A stretch of DNA of 64,000 nucleotides from Thiomicrorhabdus immobilis (GCF_021654855.1 NZ_AP024202.1:1364001-1428000), one strand, 5' to 3'. Counted from the stretch's first letter, positions 36,297 to 46,384 are shown. A program made the numbers and translations. The notes: generated by a model not told the origin, from the letters alone.

Positions 36297-37688
36297 CTAT
36301 TTTTGCACCGTTTGCAATAAAGGCTCAAAGACCTGAAGGTCTTCGACCGTTAAATTACCCAAGCTCGCCTCAAGTTTTAAACGGTTAATCACTTGATTGT
36401 GTAAAGCTTCGATCAAGTTCTTATGTGCGTTTGTTTGATTGGTTCTGGCCGTTAAGACTTCAAGCAGGCTTTTCAAACCGACCTTATAACCTTCTTCGGC
36501 TGATTCCAAAAATGCATCGTTAGATTTGACCGCCTCTTTAAGGGCTAAAATCAACTGTTCTCCACGTTCAATATTGAGTACTTGGGTTCTGACACTCAAA
36601 CGCGCACTTTCTTGCGCATCCCTTAACGATTGCTGAGCAGCAACCGACTTGAATTTAGCCGCTTTGACTTCAGAGTTTGTGCCTCCACCAGAATACAAAG
36701 GCATAGAAACGGTTACCCCAACCGAAGTCTTGTTGCTATCATTGAACTGAGCCGCATAGGCGGAATGGTAATCGGAGTAGGCACTATCGCTATATTTTGC
36801 TTGTAAAGCCACTGTTGGCCAATACCCACTGCGTTGCACTTCAATCTCTTCACTTGCAGTGGCCAGTTGGGCTTGAGCTTGTTGAACACTTAGGTTTTGC
36901 ATCTCAGCTTGTTTTTCTAACGCGTTTAAAGCCAAAGAGATTTTCGGCAGGGCTACCGTTGGTAATAACGCTTTTAAGCCACTGTTTTTTAACTGCGACA
37001 TCGATTGACCGGTAATTTTCGCCAAAGCTTCTAGAGCGACATCTAGATTATTTTCGGCATTGATGGTCTCAGACTTTGACAAGTCATAACTCGACTTAGC
37101 CTGTAATACATCTACCCGACTCGATAAACCAAGTTCTTCTGACGCTTGTGCGGTCTGATATTGGGTATAGTCTGCCGCTTCTTTAGTTTTCGACAACTCC
37201 AAACTGGTTTGCGCCAATAAGACATCAAAATAGCTTTGAGACACTCTTAAAATCAGATCTTGTTCCGCATTTTTAAAGGTGGCTAAGGCGGCATCAGAAA
37301 CATATTTGGCTTGTTCATAACGTGCCCAGCTGCTGTGTTGGTACAGCGACTGATTCAGAGTCAAAGATAAATCACGGGCATTGACATCAGCAGAATCAAT
37401 ACTGCTATCGGTTACAAAATAACTACCATCCGCCTGGATTTGAGGCAGTAATGCCGCACGAGCACTTTCAACACCTTGAGAATCCGCTTTATAAAGAGAA
37501 TCCGCTTGCGCTAATTTGGCATCATGGTTCAAAGCCATTTGGTAAACATCGGTCAAGCCTAAAGCCGTTGCAAAAGCAGATGGACTGCTTAGCGCTAACA
37601 TAGAAGCGACTAATATGCTTTTACGGAATGATGGCCCAAGCGGTTTGGTTAATGATTTCATTACACGATGTTTATTACTGTTTTTCAT
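36297..37688 (-). CDS. tolC: TolC-family outer membrane efflux protein
   Basis: 463 residues: signal peptide ending SAFATA, then two OEP repeats rich in long helices (LGLTDVYQMALNHDAKLAQA, GVTVSMPLYSGGGTNSEVKA, VGLKSLLEVLTARTNQTNA). It forms the trimeric outer-membrane duct for type I secretion or RND/MFS pumps. No inner-membrane pump is adjacent. The start overlaps the end of the CYTH gene by 14 bases; a later ATG (37661) has no ribosome site. Confidence 0.9.
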   Translation of the reverse strand: MKNSNKHRVMKSLTKPLGPSFRKSILVASMLALSSPSAFATALGLTDVYQMALNHDAKLAQADSLYKADSQGVESARAALLPQIQADGSYFVTDSSIDSADVNARDLSLTLNQSLYQHSSWARYEQAKYVSDAALATFKNAEQDLILRVSQSYFDVLLAQTSLELSKTKEAADYTQYQTAQASEELGLSSRVDVLQAKSSYDLSKSETINAENNLDVALEALAKITGQSMSQLKNSGLKALLPTVALPKISLALNALEKQAEMQNLSVQQAQAQLATASEEIEVQRSGYWPTVALQAKYSDSAYSDYHSAYAAQFNDSNKTSVGVTVSMPLYSGGGTNSEVKAAKFKSVAAQQSLRDAQESARLSVRTQVLNIERGEQLILALKEAVKSNDAFLESAEEGYKVGLKSLLEVLTARTNQTNAHKNLIEALHNQVINRLKLEASLGNLTVEDLQVFEPLLQTVQK

Positions 37689-38172
37689 TTTCTGTCCAAC
37701 TGTTAAAGGGGTGTTTACTTAAACTGATATTGTAAAAACGTACTTCTTCGGTGACTTCTCTTCCCGCCCAGGAAGGGATTTCAAACTCTTCGTCTTCACT
37801 TTGCATTTCCACTTCAGCGATAACCAAACCTTGATTATCACCAAAAAACTCATCAATTTCCCAAATATGAGTATCTACCTTCACTAAATAACGGTCTTTT
37901 TCTATGACCGGTCCGGTAGCCAAGGTAGCTAAAATCTTACGACCCTCCTCTAACGGAATCTCATACTCATATTCGTCTCGACTTAATCCGATCTCTAAAC
38001 TTTTAATGTTCATATTGGCTTTATCACCTTCAATACGAACCCTGACGGAGCTTTTGGCGTTTTTATCTGATATATCGTTAAGATACCCTTGAGCGAAATG
38101 GGTTTTCTGATGCGCTAATGCTTTCCATTCTTGATTCTTTAATAAGAACTTACGTTCTATTTCTCGTGCCAT
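37675..38172 (-). CDS. CYTH-domain protein, probable inorganic triphosphatase
   Basis: 165 residues. Begins MAREIERKFLLK, the ExExK signature that chelates metal in the CYTH triphosphate tunnel; further charged strands include VRVRIEG, KDRYLVKVD, WEIDEFFGDN and AEVEMQSEDEE. Bacterial single-domain members usually hydrolyse tripolyphosphate. Overlaps tolC by 14 bases. Confidence 0.88.
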   Translation of the reverse strand: MAREIERKFLLKNQEWKALAHQKTHFAQGYLNDISDKNAKSSVRVRIEGDKANMNIKSLEIGLSRDEYEYEIPLEEGRKILATLATGPVIEKDRYLVKVDTHIWEIDEFFGDNQGLVIAEVEMQSEDEEFEIPSWAGREVTEEVRFYNISLSKHPFNSWTENEKQ

Positions 38173-38220
38173 GCTGTTCCTAAAACTTACTGAATAATGA
38201 TATGAGACTCGGATTTCGAG

Positions 38221-39114
38221 CTATGGATTATACACACCTGTTGATAGGTAGCGGTCACCTCGGTCACAAATAATACACACAATCACCGCATTCTCAACTT
38301 CCTCAGCCACCTTCAAAGCCGCGGCAACCGCACCGCCGGAAGAAACCCCTCCAAAAATTCCCTCTTCCACAGCTAAACGACGCATGGTATCTTCAGCCAA
38401 CTGCTGTGACATATCGATGGTTCGGTCTACCCGAGTAGCTTCATAAATTTTAGGCATATATTCGGCAGGCCAACGACGTATCCCGGGAATGGCGGCACCG
38501 TCTTCTGGCTGAACCCCGACAATCTGCACCTCAGCACTCTGTTCTTTTAAATACATCGACGTGCCCATGATTGTGCCAGTCGTTCCCATTGCACTCACAA
38601 AGTGAGTTATGGTGCCTTCGGTATCATGCCAGATTTCTGGCCCCGTCGTATGGTAGTGAGCCAAAGGGTTATCAGGGTTAGAAAATTGGTCTAAAACAAT
38701 GCCTTCGCCGTTTTTAGCCATTTTGTCGGCGAGATCACGTGCACCTTCCATCCCTTGTTCTTTGGAAACCTCAATCAACTCTGCGCCATAGGCTGCCATC
38801 GAAGCCTTACGCTCCATGCTCATATTATTCGGCATAATCAATTTCATTTTATAACCCATCATGGCTGCAGCCATCGCTAACGCGATACCGGTATTGCCGC
38901 TAGTTGCTTCAATTAAAGTATCTCCTGGTGCAATCTCACCTCTCAGCTCAGCTTGCTTAATCATATTAATGGCTGGTCTATCTTTTACAGAGCCGGCTGG
39001 GTTATTGCCTTCCAATTTCGCTAAAACCACACTATTGGTCTTAGGATTCACCATTCGTTGAAGTTTTACTAAAGGCGTATTTCCAACAAAATCCATTAAT
39101 GTTTTATATTGCAT
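38221..39114 (-). CDS. cysM: Cysteine synthase B
   Basis: 297 residues from the ATG at 39114, which has AGGA six bases upstream; the longer open frame is not supported. PLP fold-type II enzyme: the lysine in NNPAGSVKDRPAINMI, substrate loop EATSGNTGIALAMAA and PLP phosphate loop MGTTGTIMGTSMYL. It makes cysteine from O-acetylserine with sulfide or thiosulfate, the latter fitting a sulfur-metabolising cell. Confidence 0.94.
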   Translation of the reverse strand: MQYKTLMDFVGNTPLVKLQRMVNPKTNSVVLAKLEGNNPAGSVKDRPAINMIKQAELRGEIAPGDTLIEATSGNTGIALAMAAAMMGYKMKLIMPNNMSMERKASMAAYGAELIEVSKEQGMEGARDLADKMAKNGEGIVLDQFSNPDNPLAHYHTTGPEIWHDTEGTITHFVSAMGTTGTIMGTSMYLKEQSAEVQIVGVQPEDGAAIPGIRRWPAEYMPKIYEATRVDRTIDMSQQLAEDTMRRLAVEEGIFGGVSSGGAVAAALKVAEEVENAVIVCIICDRGDRYLSTGVYNP

Positions 39115-39187
39115 TGCTTTTCCTAATGTATTGTTTTTTTTGTAGTTAATGCATATCAGACTAATTAAACATAAATCCAGCACAAGT

Positions 39188-40090
39188 TTAATGAATCTGG
39201 TTAATCCATAACCCCACGGCCATTAACACCGGGGTGAAAACATTGATTATGACATTCATTGCCAAAGCGGGCATCAAACTTTTTGGATTATCATAATGCC
39301 TTAAAGCAATCTGTACCATAGGAATGGCGAGTACAAACATAACGGCAGCCAATAAAATTTCTACTGGCAGACCAAACCAATACACAGTGATTAAAAGGCT
39401 TAAAAAAGCCAATAACTCAAAACCTGCAAAAACATAGATACTCGGGCGCACACCGAGTTTCATTAAAATATTATAGCGACCTACTTTTTTATCCGCCTGC
39501 AGATCAGGTAACTGATTCAACAATAAGAGATTGTTGACTAAAAAGAATGGCACCATGGAAAGTGACAACACCAACCAACTTAACTGGCCGGTTAATACAA
39601 AATAACTTCCCAGCACCATTAAAGGGCCAAAAGCCAGGCCTGGTGAAATTAAACAGAACCATGGCGACTTGGTGATTTTTGAAGTATATAAAATGACGAT
39701 TGATAACCCGACCACACCTATCGGTAAAATTTGCCAGCCTTTCAAAAAGAGAAAAGCGATTCCCAACCCAATCAGCAATAAAACACTCACCCTAAAGGTA
39801 TTTAGAACAGCATTGGCGGCATTTGGATTTAACTGCAAGGCACCGCTTCCACCGCTAAATGGAGTTTTAGCGGTCATAAAATCCAACCCTGACAAATTAT
39901 CCTGGTATTCATTCAACAAATTAACCGCTATATGGGCTAAAAGCGCTCCCAACATAGTCATAGCCAACCACCACCATGACCAGTCAAACCCTTGATAATT
40001 AGCGGTTGATGCCGCTAAAACAACCACAGAAAAACTCAACAGCAAAAATTTCGGCCTAGCGGCCATAAAAACCGTTTTTATCTTTTGCAA
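39188..40090 (-). CDS. UbiA-family prenyltransferase (MenA-like)
   Basis: 300 residues with about eight or nine membrane helices. The first aspartate motif is NEYQDNLSGLD, followed by FSGGSGALQL; the second is LPDLQADKKVGR. Both resemble MenA (dihydroxynaphthoate prenyltransferase) more than UbiA. Whether this organism makes menaquinone cannot be told here, so the aromatic acceptor is open. A CAGGCCTG copy encodes Pro-Gly-Leu in the middle helix. It precedes cysM. Confidence 0.82.
   Translation of the reverse strand: MQKIKTVFMAARPKFLLLSFSVVVLAASTANYQGFDWSWWWLAMTMLGALLAHIAVNLLNEYQDNLSGLDFMTAKTPFSGGSGALQLNPNAANAVLNTFRVSVLLLIGLGIAFLFLKGWQILPIGVVGLSIVILYTSKITKSPWFCLISPGLAFGPLMVLGSYFVLTGQLSWLVLSLSMVPFFLVNNLLLLNQLPDLQADKKVGRYNILMKLGVRPSIYVFAGFELLAFLSLLITVYWFGLPVEILLAAVMFVLAIPMVQIALRHYDNPKSLMPALAMNVIINVFTPVLMAVGLWINQIH
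39635..39642. repeat. CAGGCCTG copy inside the UbiA-family gene
   Basis: Context GCCAGGCCTGGTG; encodes Pro-Gly-Leu. Confidence 0.85.
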
Positions 40091-40404
40091 TACAAATATC
40101 CCTTAAGCCTTTCTAATGGCATCAAGTTTGCTTTTTTGACTTAATGATACTCGGTGGTACTCGCTAAACAACCAGCCAAGCTAGTAATGCCAAACCGTAA
40201 TAATGAAATCTAAGCTGGCTTGAACCACATTGAAATTGATTGCTTAATATAAAGCAATTTAACTCAATTAGTGAAAAATTTATAAGCAACTAAGTCTTAA
40301 ATCGCATTTACCATGTAATAAGTACCCATTGTTTTTATATGGGATAATGAAATAATGATTAAAATTGACATACCTAGCCAACCGCAAATTCAAAGGATGA
40401 AAAT
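40091..40404. other. Intergenic region upstream of the chemoreceptor
   Basis: 314 bases between divergent genes. A short hairpin ATTGCTT/AAGCAAT (40239-40258) and AT-rich sequence are present. GGGATAAT at 40341 could be a -10 element but has no good -35 partner; no sigma-54 or sigma-28 promoter is convincing. Confidence 0.4.
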
Positions 40405-43032
40405 ATGCTTGCTAATTCCTCTTTAAACACCAAAGTAATACTTTCCGCCTCCATTATTGGTTCTTTAGCAGCATTGGTGATTGGTATTGTCATCTACAAC
40501 ACCTCAATCGTTCCAATCCAACAGAAAGAAAAAACACGCGTCATCAAACAGATGACCACTTACATCAATGACCAGATAAACCTGAAGATTCAGGCAGGCA
40601 TATTGGGTTCGACCTCTCTATCGATTCAAAAGTCTCTAGCGGATGCTTTAGAAGTTGAAGAAAGAGCCGAAGTTGTGCCACTACTGGCCAGTATTCGTGA
40701 CCGTTTTAAAAACCAAACCAACTACAAAAACATTCAAACCCAGTTAATTACCGCTGACGGACGCTCACTGGTGAAATCATGGGACACGGATAGTTATGGG
40801 CAAGACCTTTCTAGTAACCCTTTGATTAAAAGTGCCAAAAAAGATAAACAAGCATTCGGTTCTTTAGCGATTGGAGCTCGTGGTGTATCAGTCATCGCCA
40901 TTTCACCGGTTATAAAAGAAGGTGAGATGTTAGGTATGGTTGCGATGATTCAAGGACTGGCTTCGGTTAGAAAGGCTTTTACCAAAGATCTAAACGGCCA
41001 GTGGCTATTATTGGTTGACCGTGATTATATTAAACAGCGTTACGGCAGCATGCCGATTATTGAAAAAAATACCCCTTTTACGGATAAATATATTGTCGCC
41101 AACGACAAATGGTTCCCTAAAGAAGTGATCGATTTTGCTAAATCTGCATTCCAACCCATCGATGGCACTAATGAGTCGGTCTATAGCCACGCCGATAAAA
41201 TGCTGATTGACATCCCTGCATTGGACGAAGAAAACAAGGTGTTTGGACGTCATATCTTCATGATTGATAAAGCGGATTACGAAGCACCTATCGACGCTGC
41301 TGTTTCTGCTGCAAAAATTTCACTCGCCGGTATCGTGCTTGCCATCCTACTGGTCACCATTTCGATTGTTATCGTGGTTGGGCGCTTAGTCATCAAACCT
41401 CTTACAAAGGTTCAACAGAATACCGATAAAATCCTAAATTCAGGCGATTTCAGCATTCGAAATGAAGTCAATGCAAATGATGAGGTCGGTAAAACTTCAG
41501 CGGCAATCAATCAGCTTTTAGAACAGATTGGTAAGGCGCTTAACGAGGCGAACCATACCGTGCACGCGATTTCACAAGGTGATTTTTCAAGTCGGATTTC
41601 TAGCGACTACCAAGGTGATTTAGAAACTCTGAAAAACGGAATCAACTCAAGCACCGAGACAATCTCATCGGTTATGGAGAACTTATCTAATGCCATGGTT
41701 GCCATGCGTGATGGCAACTACAACACCCAAATTCAAATGGGCGATTCAAAGGGTCGTTACCGTGACATGTTGCAAAATGCCCAACAGGCATTCAATGAAA
41801 CCAATTTGGTTATCAGCGAAATCAATTCGGTAATGATGGCGATGCAGCAAGGTAACTTCAATGAACGTGTAAACATTGAAGCTAAGGGTGATTTGAACAC
41901 CTTGAAAACCCATATTAATGAATCGATGCAAAGTTTGAATTCGGCCATTAATGACATTGTAAAAGTTGTTACGGCAATGAGTGCGGGGGATTTGACGCAA
42001 AACATTACCAATCAGTATCAAGGAGATCTTCTACAGCTGAAAGAAGCGACCAATCAATCTATCAGCACCCTTTCAGCCATCGTTTCTGAAGCGATTCAAG
42101 CCGGCATTGTCGTTAACAATGAGGCCAACAGCTTGTCATCAGACTCGGAAGTCTTAAGTGAGAAAGTGCAACAACAGGCCGCTGCCATCGAAGAAACTTC
42201 TGCCACTATGGAAGAGATGAACGCCGCTGTGCAAAATAACACGCAAAATGCTATTCAAGCTTCTGAAGTCGTTGAAAAAGTTCAAGGTGAATCTGAACAA
42301 GCCAGTGAAGTCATGAATCGCACTATTGAAGCGATGAACAGTATTCAGGATTCAAGTAATGAAATTGCCGACATTGTGACCTTAATCGATAGCATCGCTT
42401 TCCAAACCAATCTACTTGCCCTAAACGCCGCTGTTGAAGCGGCCAGAGCGGGAGAACATGGTAGAGGCTTTGCCGTGGTTGCCGGTGAAGTGCGTGCTCT
42501 AGCACAAAAATCAGCGGATGCGGCTAAAGACATCAAGACCCTGATTGATTCGAGTGTTCATAGAATCGACCAAGGCACGAAACTTGCCAGCGAATCCGGA
42601 GACGTGTTACGCGAGATTACACAATCGATTAATGATGTTTCAGTAATGATTCATCAAATCAATTCCGCCTCTCAGGAACAGGCGGAAGGGGTTTCTCAAG
42701 TCTATCAAGCGATTAGTGATATCGACTCGGCAACCCAGTCAAATGCCAGTTTAGTGGATAAGACATCCAGTTCTGCTAACAACATGAAACAGCAGGCTAG
42801 CGATTTAAATAGAAGCATGTCTTTCTTTAAAACCAACAATGTGAATAGTAACTATATAGCCCCTAAATCGACACATTCACCAAGCAGTAGTTTATCGACT
42901 GATAAAAGTGTAAAAAAAGAGAGTTTACCAGCACCTAGCCGTGTAGAAAGCCAGACAACACCTAAAACGGCTTCTGTCACTAAACCTGTCGCTTCACAAA
43001 GTCAGGACAGCGACGAATGGTCTGAGTTTTAA
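40405..43032 (+). CDS. Methyl-accepting chemotaxis protein with Cache-type sensor and multiple HAMP units
   Basis: 875 residues. First membrane helix about 12-31, periplasmic Cache-like sensor (about 35-290, [14 protein letters not shown]), second helix about 305-328. Then several HAMP-type units recur at about 90-residue intervals ([59 protein letters not shown]). The signalling hairpin tip [20 protein letters not shown] is intact. The protein ends EWSEF, a WxxF-type tether for CheR/CheB. Single-gene unit. ATG is preceded by AAAGGATG. Confidence 0.93.
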   Translation: MLANSSLNTKVILSASIIGSLAALVIGIVIYNTSIVPIQQKEKTRVIKQMTTYINDQINLKIQAGILGSTSLSIQKSLADALEVEERAEVVPLLASIRDRFKNQTNYKNIQTQLITADGRSLVKSWDTDSYGQDLSSNPLIKSAKKDKQAFGSLAIGARGVSVIAISPVIKEGEMLGMVAMIQGLASVRKAFTKDLNGQWLLLVDRDYIKQRYGSMPIIEKNTPFTDKYIVANDKWFPKEVIDFAKSAFQPIDGTNESVYSHADKMLIDIPALDEENKVFGRHIFMIDKADYEAPIDAAVSAAKISLAGIVLAILLVTISIVIVVGRLVIKPLTKVQQNTDKILNSGDFSIRNEVNANDEVGKTSAAINQLLEQIGKALNEANHTVHAISQGDFSSRISSDYQGDLETLKNGINSSTETISSVMENLSNAMVAMRDGNYNTQIQMGDSKGRYRDMLQNAQQAFNETNLVISEINSVMMAMQQGNFNERVNIEAKGDLNTLKTHINESMQSLNSAINDIVKVVTAMSAGDLTQNITNQYQGDLLQLKEATNQSISTLSAIVSEAIQAGIVVNNEANSLSSDSEVLSEKVQQQAAAIEETSATMEEMNAAVQNNTQNAIQASEVVEKVQGESEQASEVMNRTIEAMNSIQDSSNEIADIVTLIDSIAFQTNLLALNAAVEAARAGEHGRGFAVVAGEVRALAQKSADAAKDIKTLIDSSVHRIDQGTKLASESGDVLREITQSINDVSVMIHQINSASQEQAEGVSQVYQAISDIDSATQSNASLVDKTSSSANNMKQQASDLNRSMSFFKTNNVNSNYIAPKSTHSPSSSLSTDKSVKKESLPAPSRVESQTTPKTASVTKPVASQSQDSDEWSEF

Positions 43033-43162
43033 ACAACTTTCCAATCAGGATAGAAGATTAAAACCCAGCTTCTCAATAAAAAAACAGCTAGCGAAATGAC
43101 CTTATAAAAATCAGATATTTTGATTAGAGGGTATATTGCTAGTGATTTTGTTTAGCAATACT

Positions 43163-43204
43163 AAAAGGCCTGACTTCGGTACTCCACCGAAGTCAGGCCT
43201 TTTT
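43163..43204. terminator. Bidirectional terminator with AGGCCTGA in both arms
   Basis: Perfect 18-base stem (AAAAGGCCTGACTTCGGT and its complement), five-base loop ACTCC, flanked by A and T runs. Lies between the convergent chemoreceptor and secreted-protein genes. Confidence 0.95.
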
Positions 43205-43261
43205 ACTTTTATCTAGGATAGATGTTTGGGGGATGTTGGATTGTAGGATATTGGGTTATGC

Positions 43262-44200
43262 TCAATTTTCCAAATAACCTTCTAATCGTTTAAACCAGCC
43301 CGCCAACCACCTTGTTTCATCCCTTTCTGGCGGAGCTAAACGTGCCCTTAAAGCCAAACGTGATTTAGCCGACAACACAAATTCACTCAACAACGTATCA
43401 GTTGAAATTGAATCAAATTGTTCGTCCTTTATCTGCATGGCATCCAGCACGGAAAACAAGCCCCAACCTTGCCCTTGATAGTTTTCTTGCTGACTGCCAA
43501 ACCCTTTAAAATTGACATAATCAATCAAGGCAAAACGCCCTTGTTTAGTTTCTGCCAGGCGCCCTACCAGCTTAGTGTAATATTCTTGTTTATTTACTCT
43601 ATAAGGCTGCAACAACGCTTTGGCAAAACGTTTTTGAAAGCGTTGGACAATAAACTCGGCCTGATAAGCTTGTGTGTCTAACAACCAATCTCTTAAAGCC
43701 TTTAATTCCATAGATGACCAGGCCTGGTCAAACTGTTTTTTGCTTTGCCAAGGCGCATTGAAAGGCTCGAGTTGTTGTAAAAAAAACGGGGCTTTTTGGT
43801 AATGGTTCACGTAATTCACCATTTCGGGAAAGGTTTCATCAAAGGTTTGGGCAACACCTGTTGGATACCAAATGAAATGGCCGATCCCAAAAGAGGGAAA
43901 ATCCTCACCGTTGCCCCAATAGGTTAGATATTCCGGTTTGGAGGCACACTCGTTTTGAAATATCCTGTTGCCGATCCATAAGGTTTCCTGTGGACTGAGT
44001 TGACCAATGGAAACCGTTGTCGTTTCTTTGGCATAAACCGTTGTGGAAACCATAACGAAAGCACCAAGAATAAAACGCAAACTGTATCTGAAAAAGACGT
44101 TGAAAACCGTAAAAACCAGCTTGTTCGAACAACGTGGATTCAACGTTACCAGGCCTGGCAGCGTTGAATGAAGGTGAAATAAATCATGATTCAAACGCAT
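43262..44200 (-). CDS. Putative exported protein, possibly lysozyme-like
   Basis: About 312 residues from the ATG at 44200; TTG at 44218, overlapping the GST stop, is an alternative. A hydrophobic segment (FILGAFVMVSTTVYA) near residue 45 suggests an export signal after an unusually long N-terminal region. The domain IFQNECASKPEYLTYWGNGE followed by FPSFGIGHFIWYP resembles the catalytic Glu plus GxGH spacing of T4-type lysozymes; this is inference. Other blocks are IDYVNFKGFGSQQENYQGQG and ALRARLAPPERDETRWLAGW. I know it only as a conserved uncharacterised protein. Confidence 0.6.
   Translation of the reverse strand: MRLNHDLFHLHSTLPGLVTLNPRCSNKLVFTVFNVFFRYSLRFILGAFVMVSTTVYAKETTTVSIGQLSPQETLWIGNRIFQNECASKPEYLTYWGNGEDFPSFGIGHFIWYPTGVAQTFDETFPEMVNYVNHYQKAPFFLQQLEPFNAPWQSKKQFDQAWSSMELKALRDWLLDTQAYQAEFIVQRFQKRFAKALLQPYRVNKQEYYTKLVGRLAETKQGRFALIDYVNFKGFGSQQENYQGQGWGLFSVLDAMQIKDEQFDSISTDTLLSEFVLSAKSRLALRARLAPPERDETRWLAGWFKRLEGYLEN
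43715..43730. repeat. CAGGCCTG-family palindrome, 16-bp coding copy
   Basis: TGACCAGG plus exact complement CCTGGTCA inside the exported-protein gene, encoding Gln-Ala-Trp in frame. A full-length copy despite being in coding DNA. Confidence 0.9.
44150..44157. repeat. CAGGCCTG copy near the 5' end of the exported-protein gene
   Basis: Context TTACCAGGCCTGGC; encodes Pro-Gly-Leu if translation starts at 44200. Confidence 0.8.
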
Positions 44201-44214
44201 CAAACAAACACGAA

Positions 44215-44880
44215 TCAATCAACTAACAGGGTCGATAAATAGCCGTCCATGTGCTTGAGCATGCCTTTATACATCGTTGGCAACCCAGGTACCACAGATT
44301 GTTCAACACAATCCAAAGCCAATAAGTTCTGCGACCACGTTGATAGTTTTGGTGTAGCTTCCAATAAATCGATAGCGGTTAGATTCTTAATAAACTCCAT
44401 ACGCATAAACATTGGCGCATAAGCGGCATCAATCATATTGAATTCAGAACCGTTAAAAAACGCCTTACCCGAGTGAACCGCTTCCAACTGTTGCAACTTC
44501 CCCAACACCACGGCTCGCTTTTCATTGGAGATGGCTTCGTCCTTACTGGTCACCATAGCATGCAGAGCCATTAGAATATCGCCACCGAAACTAATCCAGG
44601 CGCGGTTTTTAGCTTTAACCAAGGGGTCGCTGGGCTGAAGCGATGGCGGGGTAATTTCATCCACATATTCTTGAATAACCGAAGATTCAAAAAGCACATC
44701 GTCCCCTACCTTAAGGACTGGCACTTGTCCTAGAGGGGATATTTCCTTAAACCATTGTGGAGGATTATTGAGGTCGATATAAGTGATATCAAAATCTATG
44801 TTTTTTCTCTTCAATACAATTACCGCACGTTGCACAAACGGACATAATTTAAAACTGATCAACTCCAACCTGTGAAACAT
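44215..44880 (-). CDS. Glutathione S-transferase family protein
   Basis: 221 residues from the ATG at 44880, which has AAGGTGG upstream; a TTG five codons earlier opens the frame. N-terminal thioredoxin-like domain with ISFKLCPFVQRAVIVLK and SPLGQVPVLKVGDDVLFESS, then an all-helical C-terminal domain. The CPFVQR site suggests Cys-type (omega/beta) chemistry. Stringent starvation protein A is a relative but lacks this cysteine. Coupled to the downstream exported-protein gene. Confidence 0.85.
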   Translation of the reverse strand: MFHRLELISFKLCPFVQRAVIVLKRKNIDFDITYIDLNNPPQWFKEISPLGQVPVLKVGDDVLFESSVIQEYVDEITPPSLQPSDPLVKAKNRAWISFGGDILMALHAMVTSKDEAISNEKRAVVLGKLQQLEAVHSGKAFFNGSEFNMIDAAYAPMFMRMEFIKNLTAIDLLEATPKLSTWSQNLLALDCVEQSVVPGLPTMYKGMLKHMDGYLSTLLVD

Positions 44881-45034
44881 AACACCACCTTGCAATAAAC
44901 ATTAACACTAAGTTGATTACCATAATACCGATTCGCATCCGAGGGGTAAACACAAAACCCACATCAACCGCTTATATAGATACTATAAATCGGTATAATT
45001 AATCAGATACGATATTACAAAATAGTAGGTATTT

Positions 45035-46366
45035 ATGTTTTTTCCCTATATAAAAGATATTGCTTCTACAGAGATCACCACTCTTTCAATCAACCATACG
45101 ATTGGTGAAGCGATTCAAACCATGATTAAAAGTGACCATAGAAGCATCGTCATAATTGATGGGCATTTTAATCATATATTACTGGCACAAGACATCCTTA
45201 CCTTAAACAGCGATGAGTTGGATTTAGATTTACCGATATCGGAAGCGGTCATTCACCGTTTACCTAAAATCAACCAAGAAAAAAACATTCTCGATGCCAT
45301 CCATTATCTACAAGAGCCGATTGAATATATCGCCACCACCGATGATGAGGGAAATTTAGTCGGCTTATTAAGCCACTCGGATCTAATCAACTCAACCGAT
45401 CCGGAAATTTTGATGGAGAGTTACACAATTGGTGATGTGGTTAAAAGCCAGAAAAACGATATTTGGGTAAAATCGACAGATTCAACAGAGTTTGTACTGA
45501 AGAAAATGAAACAATCTGATAAAGATTGCGCCACCGTCATTGAAGATGGAATCCCGGTTGGGGTTTTTACTATAAAAGATGTTTTAAGGCTTTATCGTGA
45601 CCATAATGATATCCAGCTCCCCATCTCAAACTACATGACCCAACCTGTTGAGGTTTTAACGGCCAGCTCATCCGTGAAACAAGCGATTGAGTTCATTAAA
45701 TCCAAGCCGTTCAAACGCTTGATTGTAGTTAATTTAGAGCAGCAGATGATAGGGATGATACTACAAAAAGAGCTGATTTCCCTTGCTTACAATAACTGGT
45801 CATCAATCATGAAGCAGCATCAACAAGAGTTGTTTGAGATAAACCACCTACTGTCTGAACAAGCAGACCGTTATAAACATCTTGCCGCTTTTGACCCTTT
45901 AACCAAACTGTACAATCGTTATAAGTTCATCGAACTTTATGCAACCGAATCGCTTGCCATGCAGCAACGACAACATGCCATGTCCATCATTATGATTGAT
46001 ATCGATTACTTCAAAAAGATAAACGATGAATATGGCCATAATACGGGTGATGATGTGTTGAGAATAACGGCTGAAACCCTGAAAAAACCGATACGTAATG
46101 TGGATATTGTTTGTCGTTGGGGTGGCGAGGAATTTATTGTTTTACTGCCGACAGTGGATGAACAACAGGCCATGTTGATAGCTGAAAAATTACGCCTGGC
46201 GATTGAACAGGAAACCTTTCCTCAAGGGTTAAGGGTGACTGCAAGCCTCGGTGTTTGTGAAGCGCAAGATGATGAAGGCCTTGAAGAGGTGGTGTCGCGT
46301 GCTGATTACGCACTTTATCAAGCTAAAAAACAAGGCCGAAACAGAAGTGTACTATTTAAACAGTAA
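45035..46366 (+). CDS. Diguanylate cyclase with four CBS motifs
   Basis: 443 residues: two CBS pairs (about 1-120 and 128-250) that usually bind adenosyl ligands, a short coiled linker, and a GGDEF domain (about 275-440). The catalytic loop is intact as WGGEEFIVLL, with DPLTKLYNRYKF at the domain start and IDIDYFKKINDEYGHNTGD. No RxxD inhibitory site is obvious immediately upstream of the loop. Predicted cytoplasmic c-di-GMP synthase gated by nucleotide status. Single gene. Confidence 0.9.
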   Translation: MFFPYIKDIASTEITTLSINHTIGEAIQTMIKSDHRSIVIIDGHFNHILLAQDILTLNSDELDLDLPISEAVIHRLPKINQEKNILDAIHYLQEPIEYIATTDDEGNLVGLLSHSDLINSTDPEILMESYTIGDVVKSQKNDIWVKSTDSTEFVLKKMKQSDKDCATVIEDGIPVGVFTIKDVLRLYRDHNDIQLPISNYMTQPVEVLTASSSVKQAIEFIKSKPFKRLIVVNLEQQMIGMILQKELISLAYNNWSSIMKQHQQELFEINHLLSEQADRYKHLAAFDPLTKLYNRYKFIELYATESLAMQQRQHAMSIIMIDIDYFKKINDEYGHNTGDDVLRITAETLKKPIRNVDIVCRWGGEEFIVLLPTVDEQQAMLIAEKLRLAIEQETFPQGLRVTASLGVCEAQDDEGLEEVVSRADYALYQAKKQGRNRSVLFKQ

Positions 46367-46384
46367 ACCAATCGCTACTACTGA

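Noticed and set aside
39115-39183. 23-codon extension of cysM
   Set aside because: AGGA directly precedes the ATG at 39114 and the family starts there.
40091-40404. Sigma-54 or sigma-28 promoter before the chemoreceptor
   Set aside because: The GG/GC and GCCGATAA-type patterns do not occur with proper spacing.
46270-46280. AGGCCT hexamers at about 46274, 50766 and 53919 as repeat copies
   Set aside because: They lack the flanking C and G of CAGGCCTG and could arise by chance.
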